In this document: piece by piece, positions 7,937 to 16,349 of the stretch
Numbering within the stretch: position 1 is the stretch's first letter
Layout of the letters: every line of letters begins with the position of its first letter
From: Mesorhizobium loti
GTDB taxonomy: Bacteria > Pseudomonadota > Alphaproteobacteria > Rhizobiales > Rhizobiaceae
NCBI RefSeq assembly: GCF_002858745.1
Contig: NZ_PJRO01000007.1
Span: forward strand, 60,501 to 124,500
Direction: 5' to 3'
DNA length: 64,000 nucleotides
The notes under the pieces: model-generated
Told to the model about the DNA's origin: nothing
The model's database searches: none
The model's input: only the letters and a program-made list of their open reading frames with translations
Position numbers and translations under genes: made by a program

Positions 7937-8275
7937 GCGCCGATTGCGAAGCCGGCTTACCACCGGCAAAGTCTTGTATAATCAGGGTTGAATCACCGAC
8001 CAATGATCAAGCCTGGCAATTGGACTGTTGGATTGCCGAAGAACCAGCGGCGCTTTTCTTCCTGACATCGGAGCCGTAGCCGAAGCTCCATCTCGCCCGG
8101 AAAAGGCACCAGTTGCCCATCACTGCTGCGCGCGCTTCACGAGCCGCGGCATCAGCCGTGCGAGCTCCGGGCGGTCGCCGATAGCCGAACGGAGACAGCC
8201 ACCGTCCGCCACAGCAGACGCAAGTCGCTGCAGGTTTTTTGGCACGGGATCGCGCAGCAGAAGGATACCTCGCAA
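7937..8275. other. 339-bp gap, possible decayed virion-gene remnant
   Basis: No convincing gene was found. Short frames exist on both strands but none carries a recognisable motif. The end of the gap (CAGCAGAAGGATACC near 8255) resembles the sequence just before the ATG at 6962 (CAGCACAAGGATACC), suggesting the upstream part of a duplicated gene start has decayed here. Confidence 0.4.
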
Positions 8276-9547
8276 ATGCCCCTTTCCTTCATCTTCGGCA
8301 AAGGCCAGCAGTATGAAACACCGGAAGAACTGGCGCGGGCGCGAGCCTCGGCCAACAGCCTGCTGGCCGACCAACCAACGCCGACCGATCTTGGCTCGGG
8401 CCTGAATGCCGTCGGCCGCGCGTTGCTCTATCGCGCGACGATGAGCGATATTCGGGCTGGCGAGAAGGCTGGCCGCGACAGTGCGGCTGCTGCGTTCAAC
8501 CCGATTGCCGGCGCGATCAGCGGCCCTGGCGCCTTCCCGCCGCCTCCGGGTGGATCGTCGAAGGTCGCCGAGGCACTGGCCGGCAAGCCCGCTTCGAAGC
8601 CCGACAACCCGAACCTGCCGAACCGGTTCGATTTTGCGAGGGCGGATGCGGCGAGGACTGCCGGTAACACCTATGGGCTGCCGGACGTGCCGATGATGGA
8701 AAGCTACATCCGGCAATCCGCCGGGCAGCGTGGTATTGATCCCGATGTCGCCGTGCGCGTGGCACGCTCGGAAGGACTTCAGCGTGGAACCTGGCAATCG
8801 AACGTCACCAGGAACGGCGCTCGCGAGCCGAGCTACGGACCTTTCCAGCTCCTCGTCGGCGGCAAGGGGACGGGTTTCCCAGAAGGCGTCGGCAACCGCT
8901 TCATGGATGCCACAGGCCTCGATCCGGCCGATCCTGCCAACTGGCAACGCGGCATCGATTTTGCCCTCGATACGGCCGGAAAGCAGGGCTGGGGACAATG
9001 GTACGGCTCCAGGGCTGCAGGCATCAGTCCGTTCCAGGGGATCGGCGCCCGCACGGCTCCTGCCGCCAATGTCGGGGCGGCCGGCCAGTCCGGCAACGAG
9101 CAGGTCGCAGGCCCGTCAATGGGAACGCCTGCGATGCAGGCCCCGCCCGCTTTGCTGACAGCCGGGGCGAGACAAGACCGTCCGATCTCCGAAGTTTCGC
9201 AGGCAGGACAGCAGCCCTCCGCGCAAGGCAACCTGCCCACACAGGGTGCACAGGCCGAGCAGTTCGACCTATCACGGCTGCCTGCCGCCGCGGGCGGCAC
9301 AGCAGACGCGTTCGACGCCTCGAAAGGCCCGACGCTGCCGATGCTCCTCAACGCGCTGCAGAACCCCTGGCTGAATGAGGCGCAGCGCGGGTTGGTCAAG
9401 CGCGAGATCGAGCGCCTGACCGGAGAGCGCCAGCAGGAGCAACCACGCAAACCCACCTTGCTCGACGCCCCGAAACGTCCCGAAGCCCAAGAAATCCTGA
9501 AAATGAGCCGCGAAGAATTGGAGGCAATTGCAAATGGTAACCGCTGA
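8276..9547 (+). CDS. Virion protein with lysozyme-like domain
   Basis: A 423-residue protein starting MPLSFIFGKGQQYETPEEL, the same front signature as 6717 and 6962, followed by TDLGSGLNAVGRALLYRA. Residues about 140-255 look like a transglycosylase/lysozyme-like fold: YIRQSAGQRGIDPDVAVRVARSEG supplies a candidate catalytic Glu, and SYGPFQLLVGG is the G-P-F/M-Q motif seen in lytic transglycosylases. The rest is Pro/Gln/Ala-rich, ending in TLPMLLNALQNPWLNEAQRG, which repeats the C-terminal motif of the 6962 protein. AGGA lies upstream of the ATG. It probably helps the virion breach peptidoglycan. Confidence 0.68.
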   Translation: MPLSFIFGKGQQYETPEELARARASANSLLADQPTPTDLGSGLNAVGRALLYRATMSDIRAGEKAGRDSAAAAFNPIAGAISGPGAFPPPPGGSSKVAEALAGKPASKPDNPNLPNRFDFARADAARTAGNTYGLPDVPMMESYIRQSAGQRGIDPDVAVRVARSEGLQRGTWQSNVTRNGAREPSYGPFQLLVGGKGTGFPEGVGNRFMDATGLDPADPANWQRGIDFALDTAGKQGWGQWYGSRAAGISPFQGIGARTAPAANVGAAGQSGNEQVAGPSMGTPAMQAPPALLTAGARQDRPISEVSQAGQQPSAQGNLPTQGAQAEQFDLSRLPAAAGGTADAFDASKGPTLPMLLNALQNPWLNEAQRGLVKREIERLTGERQQEQPRKPTLLDAPKRPEAQEILKMSREELEAIANGNR

Positions 9548-10349
9548 CGAAGCCCGGCGCGAGCTGGCACGCCGTGAACTCGAGCGCGCACAACACGACA
9601 AGCAACCTGCGCCGGCCGATGACTATGCCAACAGCTGGTTCGCCCAGCTGACATCCGGCGCCAATGAAGGGATGGCCAAGACACTGGGGGCACCCGTCGA
9701 CCTGACCAACAACTACATCGTCGGCCCAGCGATGCACGGCATCAATGCTGTCGCGGGAACGAATTTCCAGCCCTCGCAAGAACCTCTTGGCGGGAGTGCC
9801 GGCCTGCTGCGCAGCCTGCGGGATATCGAATCGATCAAACCGCCGACAGATGATCCGGACAAGCAGCTCGGCCGCTGGCTGTCCGAAGAAGCTGTCAGCG
9901 CCCTCCTTACCAACATAAGCGGCATCGCAAAGGCTGAAGCTCCAATCCGCGAGACGTTGAAGACCCTCTACAGCGGGCTTGGAAGTGGTGCCGGCGGCGC
10001 CCTTGCAAACTACATTGCGCCCGACAACCCTTACGTTGAGTACGCCGGAAAACTTTTTGGAGGACGGGTCGGAAATGTACCGTTTGAAATGGGCGGCCGT
10101 GCCCCCAGGCCGGTCTACGAAGCCGTTCCGAAGCTCGAGAGGCAACAGGCCTTGCTGGAGGCAATGTATGAAAAAGCCGGCGATCTCGCGTCCCTGTCCG
10201 CGCCGGCTGCTGTGGATTATGTGAGGCGGGCCATCAAGGGTCCCCCTGTAACGGACGGCCCTGTCACAAAAGCGCGCCTCAGGAAGGGCAGCGGGAATCG
10301 CTTGTTGGACGCGCTAACGGTTGGCCGGTCAGCGGCTACCGCCGACTGA
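9534..10349 (+). CDS. Internal virion protein, probably truncated
   Basis: A 272-residue protein, MVTADEARRELARREL..., with an N-terminal charged helix, a Gly/Ala-rich middle (SGLGSGAGGALANYI) and a helical region (LERQQALLEAMYEKAGDLASL). The ATG at 9534 with GGAGG ten bases upstream is preferred over a TTG six bases earlier; it overlaps the upstream stop by 14 bases. Internal virion proteins of this type are usually longer, and the frame stops abruptly in a region where the next genes are decayed, so it is probably a shortened ejection-complex protein. No catalytic motif was seen. Confidence 0.55.
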   Translation: MVTADEARRELARRELERAQHDKQPAPADDYANSWFAQLTSGANEGMAKTLGAPVDLTNNYIVGPAMHGINAVAGTNFQPSQEPLGGSAGLLRSLRDIESIKPPTDDPDKQLGRWLSEEAVSALLTNISGIAKAEAPIRETLKTLYSGLGSGAGGALANYIAPDNPYVEYAGKLFGGRVGNVPFEMGGRAPRPVYEAVPKLERQQALLEAMYEKAGDLASLSAPAAVDYVRRAIKGPPVTDGPVTKARLRKGSGNRLLDALTVGRSAATAD

Positions 10350-10542
10350 TCCGGTTGCCGTACCAGTTCTTGGCATACCCGGCTACGCAGCCCCAAAAGA
10401 AGAAAAGGACGGCAGTCGTAATCGGGTTCTGAAGCAATGTATTGTCGGATTGCGGGGTTCCAATCAGATAATTGAAGAACCAGAGGCCAGCGGCAATCGC
10501 GGCCGCGATGGCACCCCAAATGAATGGGTTTGTTTTCTTCAT
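10336..10542 (-). CDS. Small two-helix membrane protein
   Basis: A 68-residue protein starting MKKTNPFIWGAIAAAIAAGLWF. Two hydrophobic helices (about residues 7-24 and 43-60) and a basic C-terminus (YGNRISRR) indicate an inner-membrane protein with both ends probably inside. It is the only gene on this strand within the virion operon and overlaps the end of the upstream plus-strand gene by 14 bases, a pattern typical of accessory genes inserted into prophages. The start was placed at the methionine directly before the charged N-terminus. Function unknown. Confidence 0.5.
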   Translation of the reverse strand: MKKTNPFIWGAIAAAIAAGLWFFNYLIGTPQSDNTLLQNPITTAVLFFFWGCVAGYAKNWYGNRISRR

Positions 10543-10704
10543 GGCATTACCGCGGCCGACCTGACGGCAGCTCCCCGAACCCGTGCGGCGACGATCATCT
10601 TCCACTCCCCTCCAACCCTCAGCGAACCATAGCGCATTCCAGAACAGTCGTTAAGGGCCAGCTAATTCGCCAGACCAGGTGCAAACGCATGGGCACCGCC
10701 CACA

Positions 10705-11060
10705 ATGACAGACGAACTCCGCGCCTACACGCCGACCTGGCGAGACCGGGTTGCCGCCGCCCTGATCGGTGAGGGGAAACCAAGCGCTTATTACCGCAAC
10801 GTCGTTTCCGGTCCGGTTGGATCAGCAGGCATCGGCGCCACTGGATTTTCCTTGTCCGATCTTACGCCCGCCGGCGCCGTGTTCTCTGCTGATGAAATGG
10901 TCCGGAATGCTCGGGACGGCAACTGCGGTTTGCAGCAAGCCAAACCAGCCGGAACAGTCCGGCCCTGGATCCACTGCTTGCCGGCGGCGTCAACGTGCCA
11001 GCGTCAAAAATCGACCGTGTCGCGGGGCGCTGCTTCTGTCCGAACGTCGCTGAGCGGTCC
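10705..11060 (+). pseudogene. Frameshifted phage virion gene remnant
   Basis: It starts cleanly as MTDELRAYTPTWRDRVAAALIGEGKPSA and continues in one frame to about DEMVRNA (10905). Coherent protein then appears in the second frame (GMLGTATAV) and again in the third frame (NSPALDPLLAGGVNVPA, about 10955-11000). At least two indels are therefore needed to read it as one protein. The front end resembles the N-terminus of long internal virion proteins of rhizobial phages, as I recall. The remaining sequence up to 11269 has no gene. Confidence 0.7.
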
Positions 11061-11269
11061 TATGGGCGATGGATGCCAGTCCGCCAACGAAAACAACGTC
11101 GGTCGGAAAGCAGTTGTCTTTGTCTTCGGATGTTCGATGGAAGAATGACCGCGATGCCGCGAAGGTTGCAACCAGCTGACGATCGTCCGCGGCATTGCCT
11201 CCACATATGATTTCCAGCCCATCCCGAGGGCGACACTTTTCCCCCTCAAAACCGCTCAGGAGAGCGCTC

Positions 11270-12862
11270 ATGCCTCGCGTGAATGGCGTCTACCAGCTTT
11301 TGCCCGGCGTTTACGGTGTTCCGAACGAGCCGATTGCATCTGCCCCCTACAACAGCCAACTGGACGACCTGGCGAAAGACGCCAACGATCCGCGCCCCGT
11401 CACCGCCGGCGGCACAGGCGCGCAAACGCCCGGCGACGCGCTGACCAATTTCGGCTTCTCGGCCTTCGTGAAGTTGCTGGTCGGCAAGGCCAGCGATGTA
11501 CTGTTTCGCACGGCGATCGGCGCGGACGATGCGGCAAACCTGACCAAAGGCATCTTACCGGCGGGCAGGATTGCCGATGCCAGCCACGGCCAGCTCTCCG
11601 GTGGCAACCTTCACGCCGCCGCGACTGGCAGCGCCAATGGTTTCATGTCTTCCGCCGACAAGACCAAGCTCGATGGTTTCATCGAGAAGAACCTGACCGG
11701 CTGGGTTTCCGGTCGCGATTTTACGAATGGTACCTTGATTACGACAAGCATTCCCGCAGCAGCCGCTGACGGCGACGCGTTTTTGATCGAAATCGTCGGA
11801 AACTCGTACGGTTCGCTCGTGCCGTTCGACATCAAGATCCAAGGCTATCTCTTTGGCAACGGCATCATCAACCATGGCGCGCTATCGAGCGGCAAAAAAC
11901 CCACAGAGGTCTGGCTGTTCAACGCCGCTGGCTTCCTCTGCTGCTGGTTGCCTTACATGGAGTACTGGCAGGGCTATACAGTGTTCGCCAGTGTTGTTGG
12001 CAGCAATGTGGGGGATCGCCCCGCCAGGAACGTTGTGACGACCATCACCAACAGCGCAAAGCCCGCCGGGCGCACCAAGGAGGTATCTGTCCCAATCACG
12101 CAAGCGGCACTGAGCACGGGGGCTGGTTTTACCGGACCTGTCGACATTCTCGCGCCTTCTGGAAAGGCGCTGCAAGCCATCACCAATGGTGCGGATTACG
12201 CACTCTATGGACGCTCCCTGAATTCAGGGTATGGCGGTGTATTGGGCTACAATTACAACGCGACCAGATATGGCATTCTTGGCTATGCGGCCGACTATTC
12301 GTTTTACGGCAGCGGCGTTCTCTTTAACTCCGGTGAGATCCGCTCTTCGACCAATGTTGTTTCTGACGGCTATCTATGGGCGAAGAACGGCCAGATCTAC
12401 GGCTCTGCCTCCGCTCTTGTTTTGGGCACCAATGGCTCGGGTGGCAACATCTATCTGAGACCGAACGGCGTCGGTAGCAGCGGTGGCGAATTCCTTGTGA
12501 CCCCGGGCGGTAGCGTTCAAGCTGTCGGCCATGTCTACTCCGGCAGCGGCGCGGCTTTTCTACACACGGCGGGTGATGTGTATGGTCCGACGTGGGGTGG
12601 ATATCTGTCCAGCTATTTGGGCAGATTTCCGGGCCTCTATCTCGGCAGTGATTATAACGAACTGTATTTCCCAGTTGGTCACACAATCATGTGTGACGCT
12701 GCCGGAAACCCAGCCAGAAATGGGGGGACATCTCCAAGACTTGGTGGCGATAGCACTCTTTACTCCGGCGGCGGCTCCGGTTCTTACCTTGCCGGATCAT
12801 GGCGAAGCCGTGGCCGCGTCGATACCAGCACGGGGTCGTGCCTCCTTCAGAGGGTTGCCTAA
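11270..12862 (+). CDS. Phage tail fibre protein
   Basis: A 530-residue protein. The start MPRVNGVYQLLPGVYGVPN is supported by AGGAGAG upstream; the frame extends further left without sense. The N-terminal 130 residues contain the particle-binding module typical of tail fibres, including TAGGTGAQTPGDALTNFGF and ADASHGQLSGGNLH...FMSSADKTKLDGF, motifs common to fibre shafts. The middle is a beta-rich, Gly/Tyr/Ser-rich region with repeated short strands (for example YNYNATRYGILGYA), and the end contains TLYSGGGSGSYLAGSWRSRG. It probably determines host receptor binding. Its first 18 codons are duplicated at 13384-13435. Confidence 0.8.
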   Translation: MPRVNGVYQLLPGVYGVPNEPIASAPYNSQLDDLAKDANDPRPVTAGGTGAQTPGDALTNFGFSAFVKLLVGKASDVLFRTAIGADDAANLTKGILPAGRIADASHGQLSGGNLHAAATGSANGFMSSADKTKLDGFIEKNLTGWVSGRDFTNGTLITTSIPAAAADGDAFLIEIVGNSYGSLVPFDIKIQGYLFGNGIINHGALSSGKKPTEVWLFNAAGFLCCWLPYMEYWQGYTVFASVVGSNVGDRPARNVVTTITNSAKPAGRTKEVSVPITQAALSTGAGFTGPVDILAPSGKALQAITNGADYALYGRSLNSGYGGVLGYNYNATRYGILGYAADYSFYGSGVLFNSGEIRSSTNVVSDGYLWAKNGQIYGSASALVLGTNGSGGNIYLRPNGVGSSGGEFLVTPGGSVQAVGHVYSGSGAAFLHTAGDVYGPTWGGYLSSYLGRFPGLYLGSDYNELYFPVGHTIMCDAAGNPARNGGTSPRLGGDSTLYSGGGSGSYLAGSWRSRGRVDTSTGSCLLQRVA

Positions 12863-12863
12863 G

Positions 12864-13373
12864 ATGACCGAACGGACTGACGTGCCCGAGGCGCAAATTC
12901 TAACGCCGTCGCCAGCACAGGCTAGGCCGATTTTGCATCAGCTCATTTCTGTGACAGCGACAGACGAGCCTGGTTGTTACCTTGCTCATGTCGACATCAC
13001 CGACATAACGGGAGCGAGATACACGACCAACTACGCCGCCCGCGGACAAGACACATTCGGCCTGGCATCCGCCATATGGGCAGCGATTGCATCGTGGACT
13101 ACTGACGGCAAGCCGGTATTGCCTGTACCGACCGCTGAATTTGCCGCGCCTGACCGTGTGTCGTCACGGCAGTTCAAGCTCCAACTCTATGCGGCGGGAT
13201 TGCTGTCTCAAGTGGAAACATGGATTTCGGCGCAAAATGCGCCTACGCAAATTGCCTATGCGAACTCGGGAACGTTCGTCCGGACCGATCCCATGATGCA
13301 GACTGGCTTCGCCGCGCTCGGCTTCACCCAGCAGAAGATTGACGACTTCTATGTCGCTGCGTCACGACTTTGA
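12864..13373 (+). CDS. Tail-fibre-associated phage protein
   Basis: A 169-residue protein (MTERTDVPEAQILTPSPAQ...) starting one base after the tail fibre stop. It has an Ala/Val-rich compact domain with HVDITDITGARYTTNYAARGQD and a helical second half. Size and placement suggest a fibre chaperone or a small tail protein, but no family motif was recognised. Its stop overlaps a decayed copy of the fibre start. The reading frame is long in the upstream direction, but the ATG directly after the fibre stop is the natural start. Confidence 0.55.
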   Translation: MTERTDVPEAQILTPSPAQARPILHQLISVTATDEPGCYLAHVDITDITGARYTTNYAARGQDTFGLASAIWAAIASWTTDGKPVLPVPTAEFAAPDRVSSRQFKLQLYAAGLLSQVETWISAQNAPTQIAYANSGTFVRTDPMMQTGFAALGFTQQKIDDFYVAASRL

Positions 13374-13768
13374 CTGAACCGGCATACCAGCTCTTGCCCG
13401 GCGTCTACGGCGTTCCGAACGAGCCGATTGCAGGCACTAGCAGACCGGAGCCGATGGAGCTAGTTCGATACGCAGCAGATACCCGGTGGCGCTTCGAAGT
13501 GGCGGGTGTTGGCGTACATGTAGGTGCAGCATGTTGGTTGCCACCGACCGCGACTCGCAGATGAAGTTTTTAGCCGCCCGCTTTCAGACCAACCGAGCTC
13601 CTGACTTCGCAATCAATGGAAAATGCGCTGACGGCGGTTGGCGCGCCTTTTGAAGGCCCTGGAGATCCATGCTGCAAGCAATGCTGTTTGCTGCACGTCA
13701 AGAGGTGCTTCGACACCGAGCAACTTGTCATCCAGAAGATCAGCACGGGCGAAATCACGACAGGGTAG
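13370..13768 (+). pseudogene. Decayed tail gene with DUF4376-like end
   Basis: The front (AYQLLPGVYGVPNEPIAG) is a copy of the tail fibre start at 11270. After a shift of frame, VATDRDSQMKFLAAR and FAINGKCADGGWRAF (13537-13650) match the core of DUF4376 tail proteins (T-D-x-R-S-Q-x-x-L-x-x-A-R, then W-K-x-A-D-G). After a further shift, LLHVKRCFDTEQ and IQKISTGEITTG (up to the TAG at 13768) match the family's C-terminal helix. Three frames are therefore needed: the gene is broken. The family assignment is by motif memory. Confidence 0.65.
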
Positions 13769-13836
13769 ACGCTACGTTCCACGCAATGTGATGATTTGTA
13801 ACGCCTGAATTAACCCGCCTTTTGAAAGGGCAATCC

Positions 13837-13983
13837 ATGGACCGTTCGCGTTTTAACGCGGCGTTGCGCTCCCGCATGCGTGAAGCGTGGCCCAAGCGCT
13901 TCAGCAACCCGGCGACAGCTATTCGGGACCTGTTCGTTTTTGAACGGCAAGCCCGTCTTGAAGCGCTGGAGGCACGCCTATGA
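13837..13983 (+). CDS. Endolysin-derived 48-residue mini-gene
   Basis: The ATG follows GAAAGGG. The 48-residue product begins MDRSRFNAALRSR, matching the first 13 residues of the endolysin at 14862 (MDRSRFYAALRSR), then jumps to MREAWPKRFSNPATAI, which matches residues about 75-90 of the same endolysin (REVWPKRFTSIAAA). It therefore looks like a copy with a large in-frame internal deletion, followed by a helix (FERQARLEALEARL). Its stop overlaps the next ATG (ATGA), so it could still be translated and couple expression of the next gene. Function, if any, is unknown. Confidence 0.5.
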   Translation: MDRSRFNAALRSRMREAWPKRFSNPATAIRDLFVFERQARLEALEARL

Positions 13984-14825
13984 CCATCCTGCTGGGAACT
14001 GCGATTGGCCTCACCACATCGCGCCGTTCTGGCGGTGGCGGTTTTTCACCTACATTCGCGCCAGCCGCAATGTTCGCAGCCGGTGAAAAGGGCGCCTGGT
14101 ACGATCCGAGCGACATAACCACGCTGTTCCAAGACGACACCGGCACAACGCCTGTCACCGCCAGCGGCCAAACAGTCGGACTGATGAGGGACAAGAGCGG
14201 CAACAATCTGCATCTGGTGCAAGCTACCAGCGGAGCGAGGCCGACATATATAAATCCGGGTGGGGGAGCGATCCCTTCCCTACAATTCACCGCTAACTCC
14301 AGTTTTATGGTAGGCGCAAGCAGCGTCTCCTACAGTGCGGATGCTGCCCCGCTCTACGTCGGCGCCTATGTCACGCCTTTGGGGGGCGACACACCGGCCA
14401 TCGGGTTTGGCATCGCCGCCGGTTCCAGCAACGACACGGTTTCTATCCTCGCCAGAAGTTCGCTGGGGGGATCGTATTCAAGCCGATACAACCGGGGAGG
14501 CAATCAAATCTCCTACACGAAAAGCAGCGCTGGCGGCGCGGCGCACTATGTTGATGCGCAGGTGCAGCAAATTGGCGTTGGCGGCACATTTGCTAATTCT
14601 GACCTGGATTTGTACCTAGACTACCCCGCGACGGCGGGAACGTTCGTCGCGAATGCTAACCCTGGCGCTGGAGCCATCGACTACACAACGCGCCTCAACA
14701 CCGCCAACGGCGTAAACGCTACCGGCACCAACACTGTCCGCTTTCACGGTGGCATTGTCGCCTTGCGCGCAGTGAATTCGACCGATCGCGGCAAGCTTAC
14801 AACCTATTTCAGCAACCCGCGCTGA
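13980..14825 (+). CDS. Phage tail protein with lectin-like fold
   Basis: A 281-residue protein. After a Gly-rich N-terminus it contains GAWYDPSDITTLFQDDTGTT and VGLMRDKSGNNLHLVQA, a signature I associate with phage tail-tip or baseplate proteins carrying a concanavalin-like (LamG-type) beta-sandwich. The remainder is beta-rich (FGIAAGSSNDTVSILARSS, YVDAQVQQIGVG). Such domains typically bind glycans, so it may be a second receptor-binding protein. The start overlaps the upstream mini-gene by four bases. Confidence in a tail location is good, but the exact role is inferred. Confidence 0.65.
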   Translation: MTILLGTAIGLTTSRRSGGGGFSPTFAPAAMFAAGEKGAWYDPSDITTLFQDDTGTTPVTASGQTVGLMRDKSGNNLHLVQATSGARPTYINPGGGAIPSLQFTANSSFMVGASSVSYSADAAPLYVGAYVTPLGGDTPAIGFGIAAGSSNDTVSILARSSLGGSYSSRYNRGGNQISYTKSSAGGAAHYVDAQVQQIGVGGTFANSDLDLYLDYPATAGTFVANANPGAGAIDYTTRLNTANGVNATGTNTVRFHGGIVALRAVNSTDRGKLTTYFSNPR

Positions 14826-14861
14826 GGTTCGAACCCACACTTCCAAAAAGGATCTAGTCCG

Positions 14862-15722
14862 ATGGATCGTTCGCGTTTCTACGCGGCGCTGCGTTCGCGC
14901 GCGTCCGCTGTTTTCGGCACGTCGCTCTCGCAAACACAGGTGGCGGGGATGGAAGTCATTCTTGACGCCGGTCAACGCGCGGGCCTGCCGCTGAAGCATC
15001 TCGCCTATGCCCTTGCCACCGGATACCACGAGACCGGCGGCAAAATGCAGCCGGTCAACGAAAACCTGTATTATGCGAGTGCCGCGCGCATTCGCGAGGT
15101 CTGGCCGAAGCGCTTCACCAGCATTGCCGCTGCAATCCCCTATGTCCGCAATCCACAGCGGCTTGCCAACCGGGCCTATGCCGGCCGGATGGGCAACGGC
15201 CCCGAAGCCTCCGGCGATGGCTGGCGCTATCGCGGACGCGCGCTGCCGCAGCTCACAGGCAAGGAAAATTATCGGAAGGCATCAAAGCTGGTCGGCGTCG
15301 ATCTGGTATCTGATCCCGACGCGGCGAACGATACCGACATCTCGGCACATATCCTGGTCGAGGGTATGCGTGCCGGCATGTTCACCGGCAAAAAGCTGGC
15401 GGACTTCGGAGCGACCAACTCGGCGGGCTACGACTATGTGGCCGCGCGATCGATCATCAACGGTGATGTGCGGGACAACGGCGAGTTGGTCGCCGGTTAT
15501 GCCAAGACGTTCGAAACCGCGTTGCGCGAAGCCGACTATTTCAGCCAGGCGCCGCTGACTATCCCGGCAGAGAAACGCTTCGAGACGCCGAAGACCATCC
15601 CCGCGGCTTCGCGACCGCCAGTCCCGCAGCCAACGACCACGCCTGTGACGAAGCAAAGCCTCTGGAGCGTGATCCGCACGCTGATCGCTATCGCTGTCGG
15701 CAAATTTGCCAAAGGAGCCTGA
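14862..15722 (+). CDS. Endolysin, lysozyme-like (GH19-type fold)
   Basis: A 286-residue protein. Residues 40-190 carry the lysozyme-superfamily pattern: LAYALATGYHETGGKMQPV holds the likely catalytic Glu (H-E-T), and GWRYRGRALPQLTGKENYRKAS is the G-R-x-x-x-Q-L-T-G-x-x-N-Y motif of GH19/chitinase-like endolysins. A Pro/Thr linker (about 245-262) leads to a C-terminal hydrophobic helix LWSVIRTLIAIAVGKF. No signal peptide is visible, so release would depend on a holin; the C-terminal helix may hold it at the membrane. It heads the lysis cassette, and the next gene starts at 15725. Confidence 0.8.
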   Translation: MDRSRFYAALRSRASAVFGTSLSQTQVAGMEVILDAGQRAGLPLKHLAYALATGYHETGGKMQPVNENLYYASAARIREVWPKRFTSIAAAIPYVRNPQRLANRAYAGRMGNGPEASGDGWRYRGRALPQLTGKENYRKASKLVGVDLVSDPDAANDTDISAHILVEGMRAGMFTGKKLADFGATNSAGYDYVAARSIINGDVRDNGELVAGYAKTFETALREADYFSQAPLTIPAEKRFETPKTIPAASRPPVPQPTTTPVTKQSLWSVIRTLIAIAVGKFAKGA

Positions 15723-15724
15723 CC

Positions 15725-15910
15725 GTGGGTCCATATGTTCGCATTCTCCTGCGCTATGGCGTCGGCGCCATCATCGGCTACCAAGTCGGCGAGCAGCTCT
15801 CCAACGACCCCGATGTGCTGACGGTCGCCACGGTCGCAGCAACGACGCTTGTTGGGATTGCAACCGAAGGTGCCTACTACCTCGCCCGCAAATTTGGATG
15901 GGAACGTTGA
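15725..15910 (+). CDS. Small membrane protein, candidate holin
   Basis: A 61-residue protein with a GTG start preceded by AAAGGAG. It has two weakly hydrophobic segments (YGVGAIIGYQVGEQ and VATVAATTLVGIATEGAYYL) and a basic end (ARKFGWER). It sits directly between the endolysin and the spanin-like pair, where holins usually lie. The assignment rests on position and size; the helices are short for a classic holin, so another lysis-accessory role is possible. Confidence 0.5.
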   Translation: MGPYVRILLRYGVGAIIGYQVGEQLSNDPDVLTVATVAATTLVGIATEGAYYLARKFGWER

Positions 15911-16155
15911 ACGTGACAGCGCTCCTGCTCCAATTCTGGCCTCACATCGTCGGTGCCATCGGCGCCGTTCTCGTCGGCTGGAGGCTCCGGCAATCGGGCA
16001 TCAATACCGAACGTGCACAGCACATGAGGGAGATGCTGGCCGCCGCTGAAGACCGACTGGAAATGGATCGGGAAGCCACCGACATTGAGCGTCGCGTTTC
16101 CGGCATGTCCGACGACAAGGCACGCAAGGAGGCCATGCGATGGTCAAGGTACTGA
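15898..16155 (+). CDS. Putative i-spanin (Rz-like)
   Basis: An 85-residue protein with one N-terminal transmembrane helix (LLLQFWPHIVGAIGAVLVGW) followed by a charged coiled-coil segment (HMREMLAAAEDRLEMDREATDIERRVSGM). That is the architecture of the inner-membrane spanin. The ATG at 15898 overlaps the upstream gene; a GTG at 15913 is a reasonable alternative. It overlaps the lipoprotein gene starting at 16140 by 16 bases in another frame, like Rz/Rz1 pairs. Function is inferred from architecture and position. Confidence 0.6.
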   Translation: MGTLNVTALLLQFWPHIVGAIGAVLVGWRLRQSGINTERAQHMREMLAAAEDRLEMDREATDIERRVSGMSDDKARKEAMRWSRY

Positions 16156-16349
16156 TCCTTGTCACCGCACTGGCGCTGGCCGGCTGCGTCTCCAAGCGGG
16201 ACGGGTCACTGCCTGCCAATCCCCGCTCCATCTGGTGTGGACACAATTCACCGCGCCGGGACGCCAGGGCCGATACGCCTCGCGCCGAGCTGAACGAAAT
16301 CAACGGGCACAACGCTCGGGGCGAGAAATGGTGCGGATGGAAGTCATGA
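16140..16349 (+). CDS. Putative o-spanin lipoprotein (Rz1-like)
   Basis: A 69-residue protein with a lipoprotein signal MVKVLILVTALALAGC (lipobox LALAGC, lipidation at Cys16). The mature part is short, about 54 residues, with two further Cys residues in WCG contexts and a charged centre. It begins within the end of the i-spanin-like gene and its stop overlaps the next ATG. The arrangement fits the outer-membrane partner of a spanin pair. The two W-C-G motifs are unusual for Rz1 and could form a disulfide. Confidence 0.6.
   Translation: MVKVLILVTALALAGCVSKRDGSLPANPRSIWCGHNSPRRDARADTPRAELNEINGHNARGEKWCGWKS

Noticed and set aside
11270-13768. Diversity-generating retroelement acting on the tail fibre
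   Set aside because: The repeated fibre start suggested a template repeat, but there is no reverse transcriptase gene and no adenine-biased variation.
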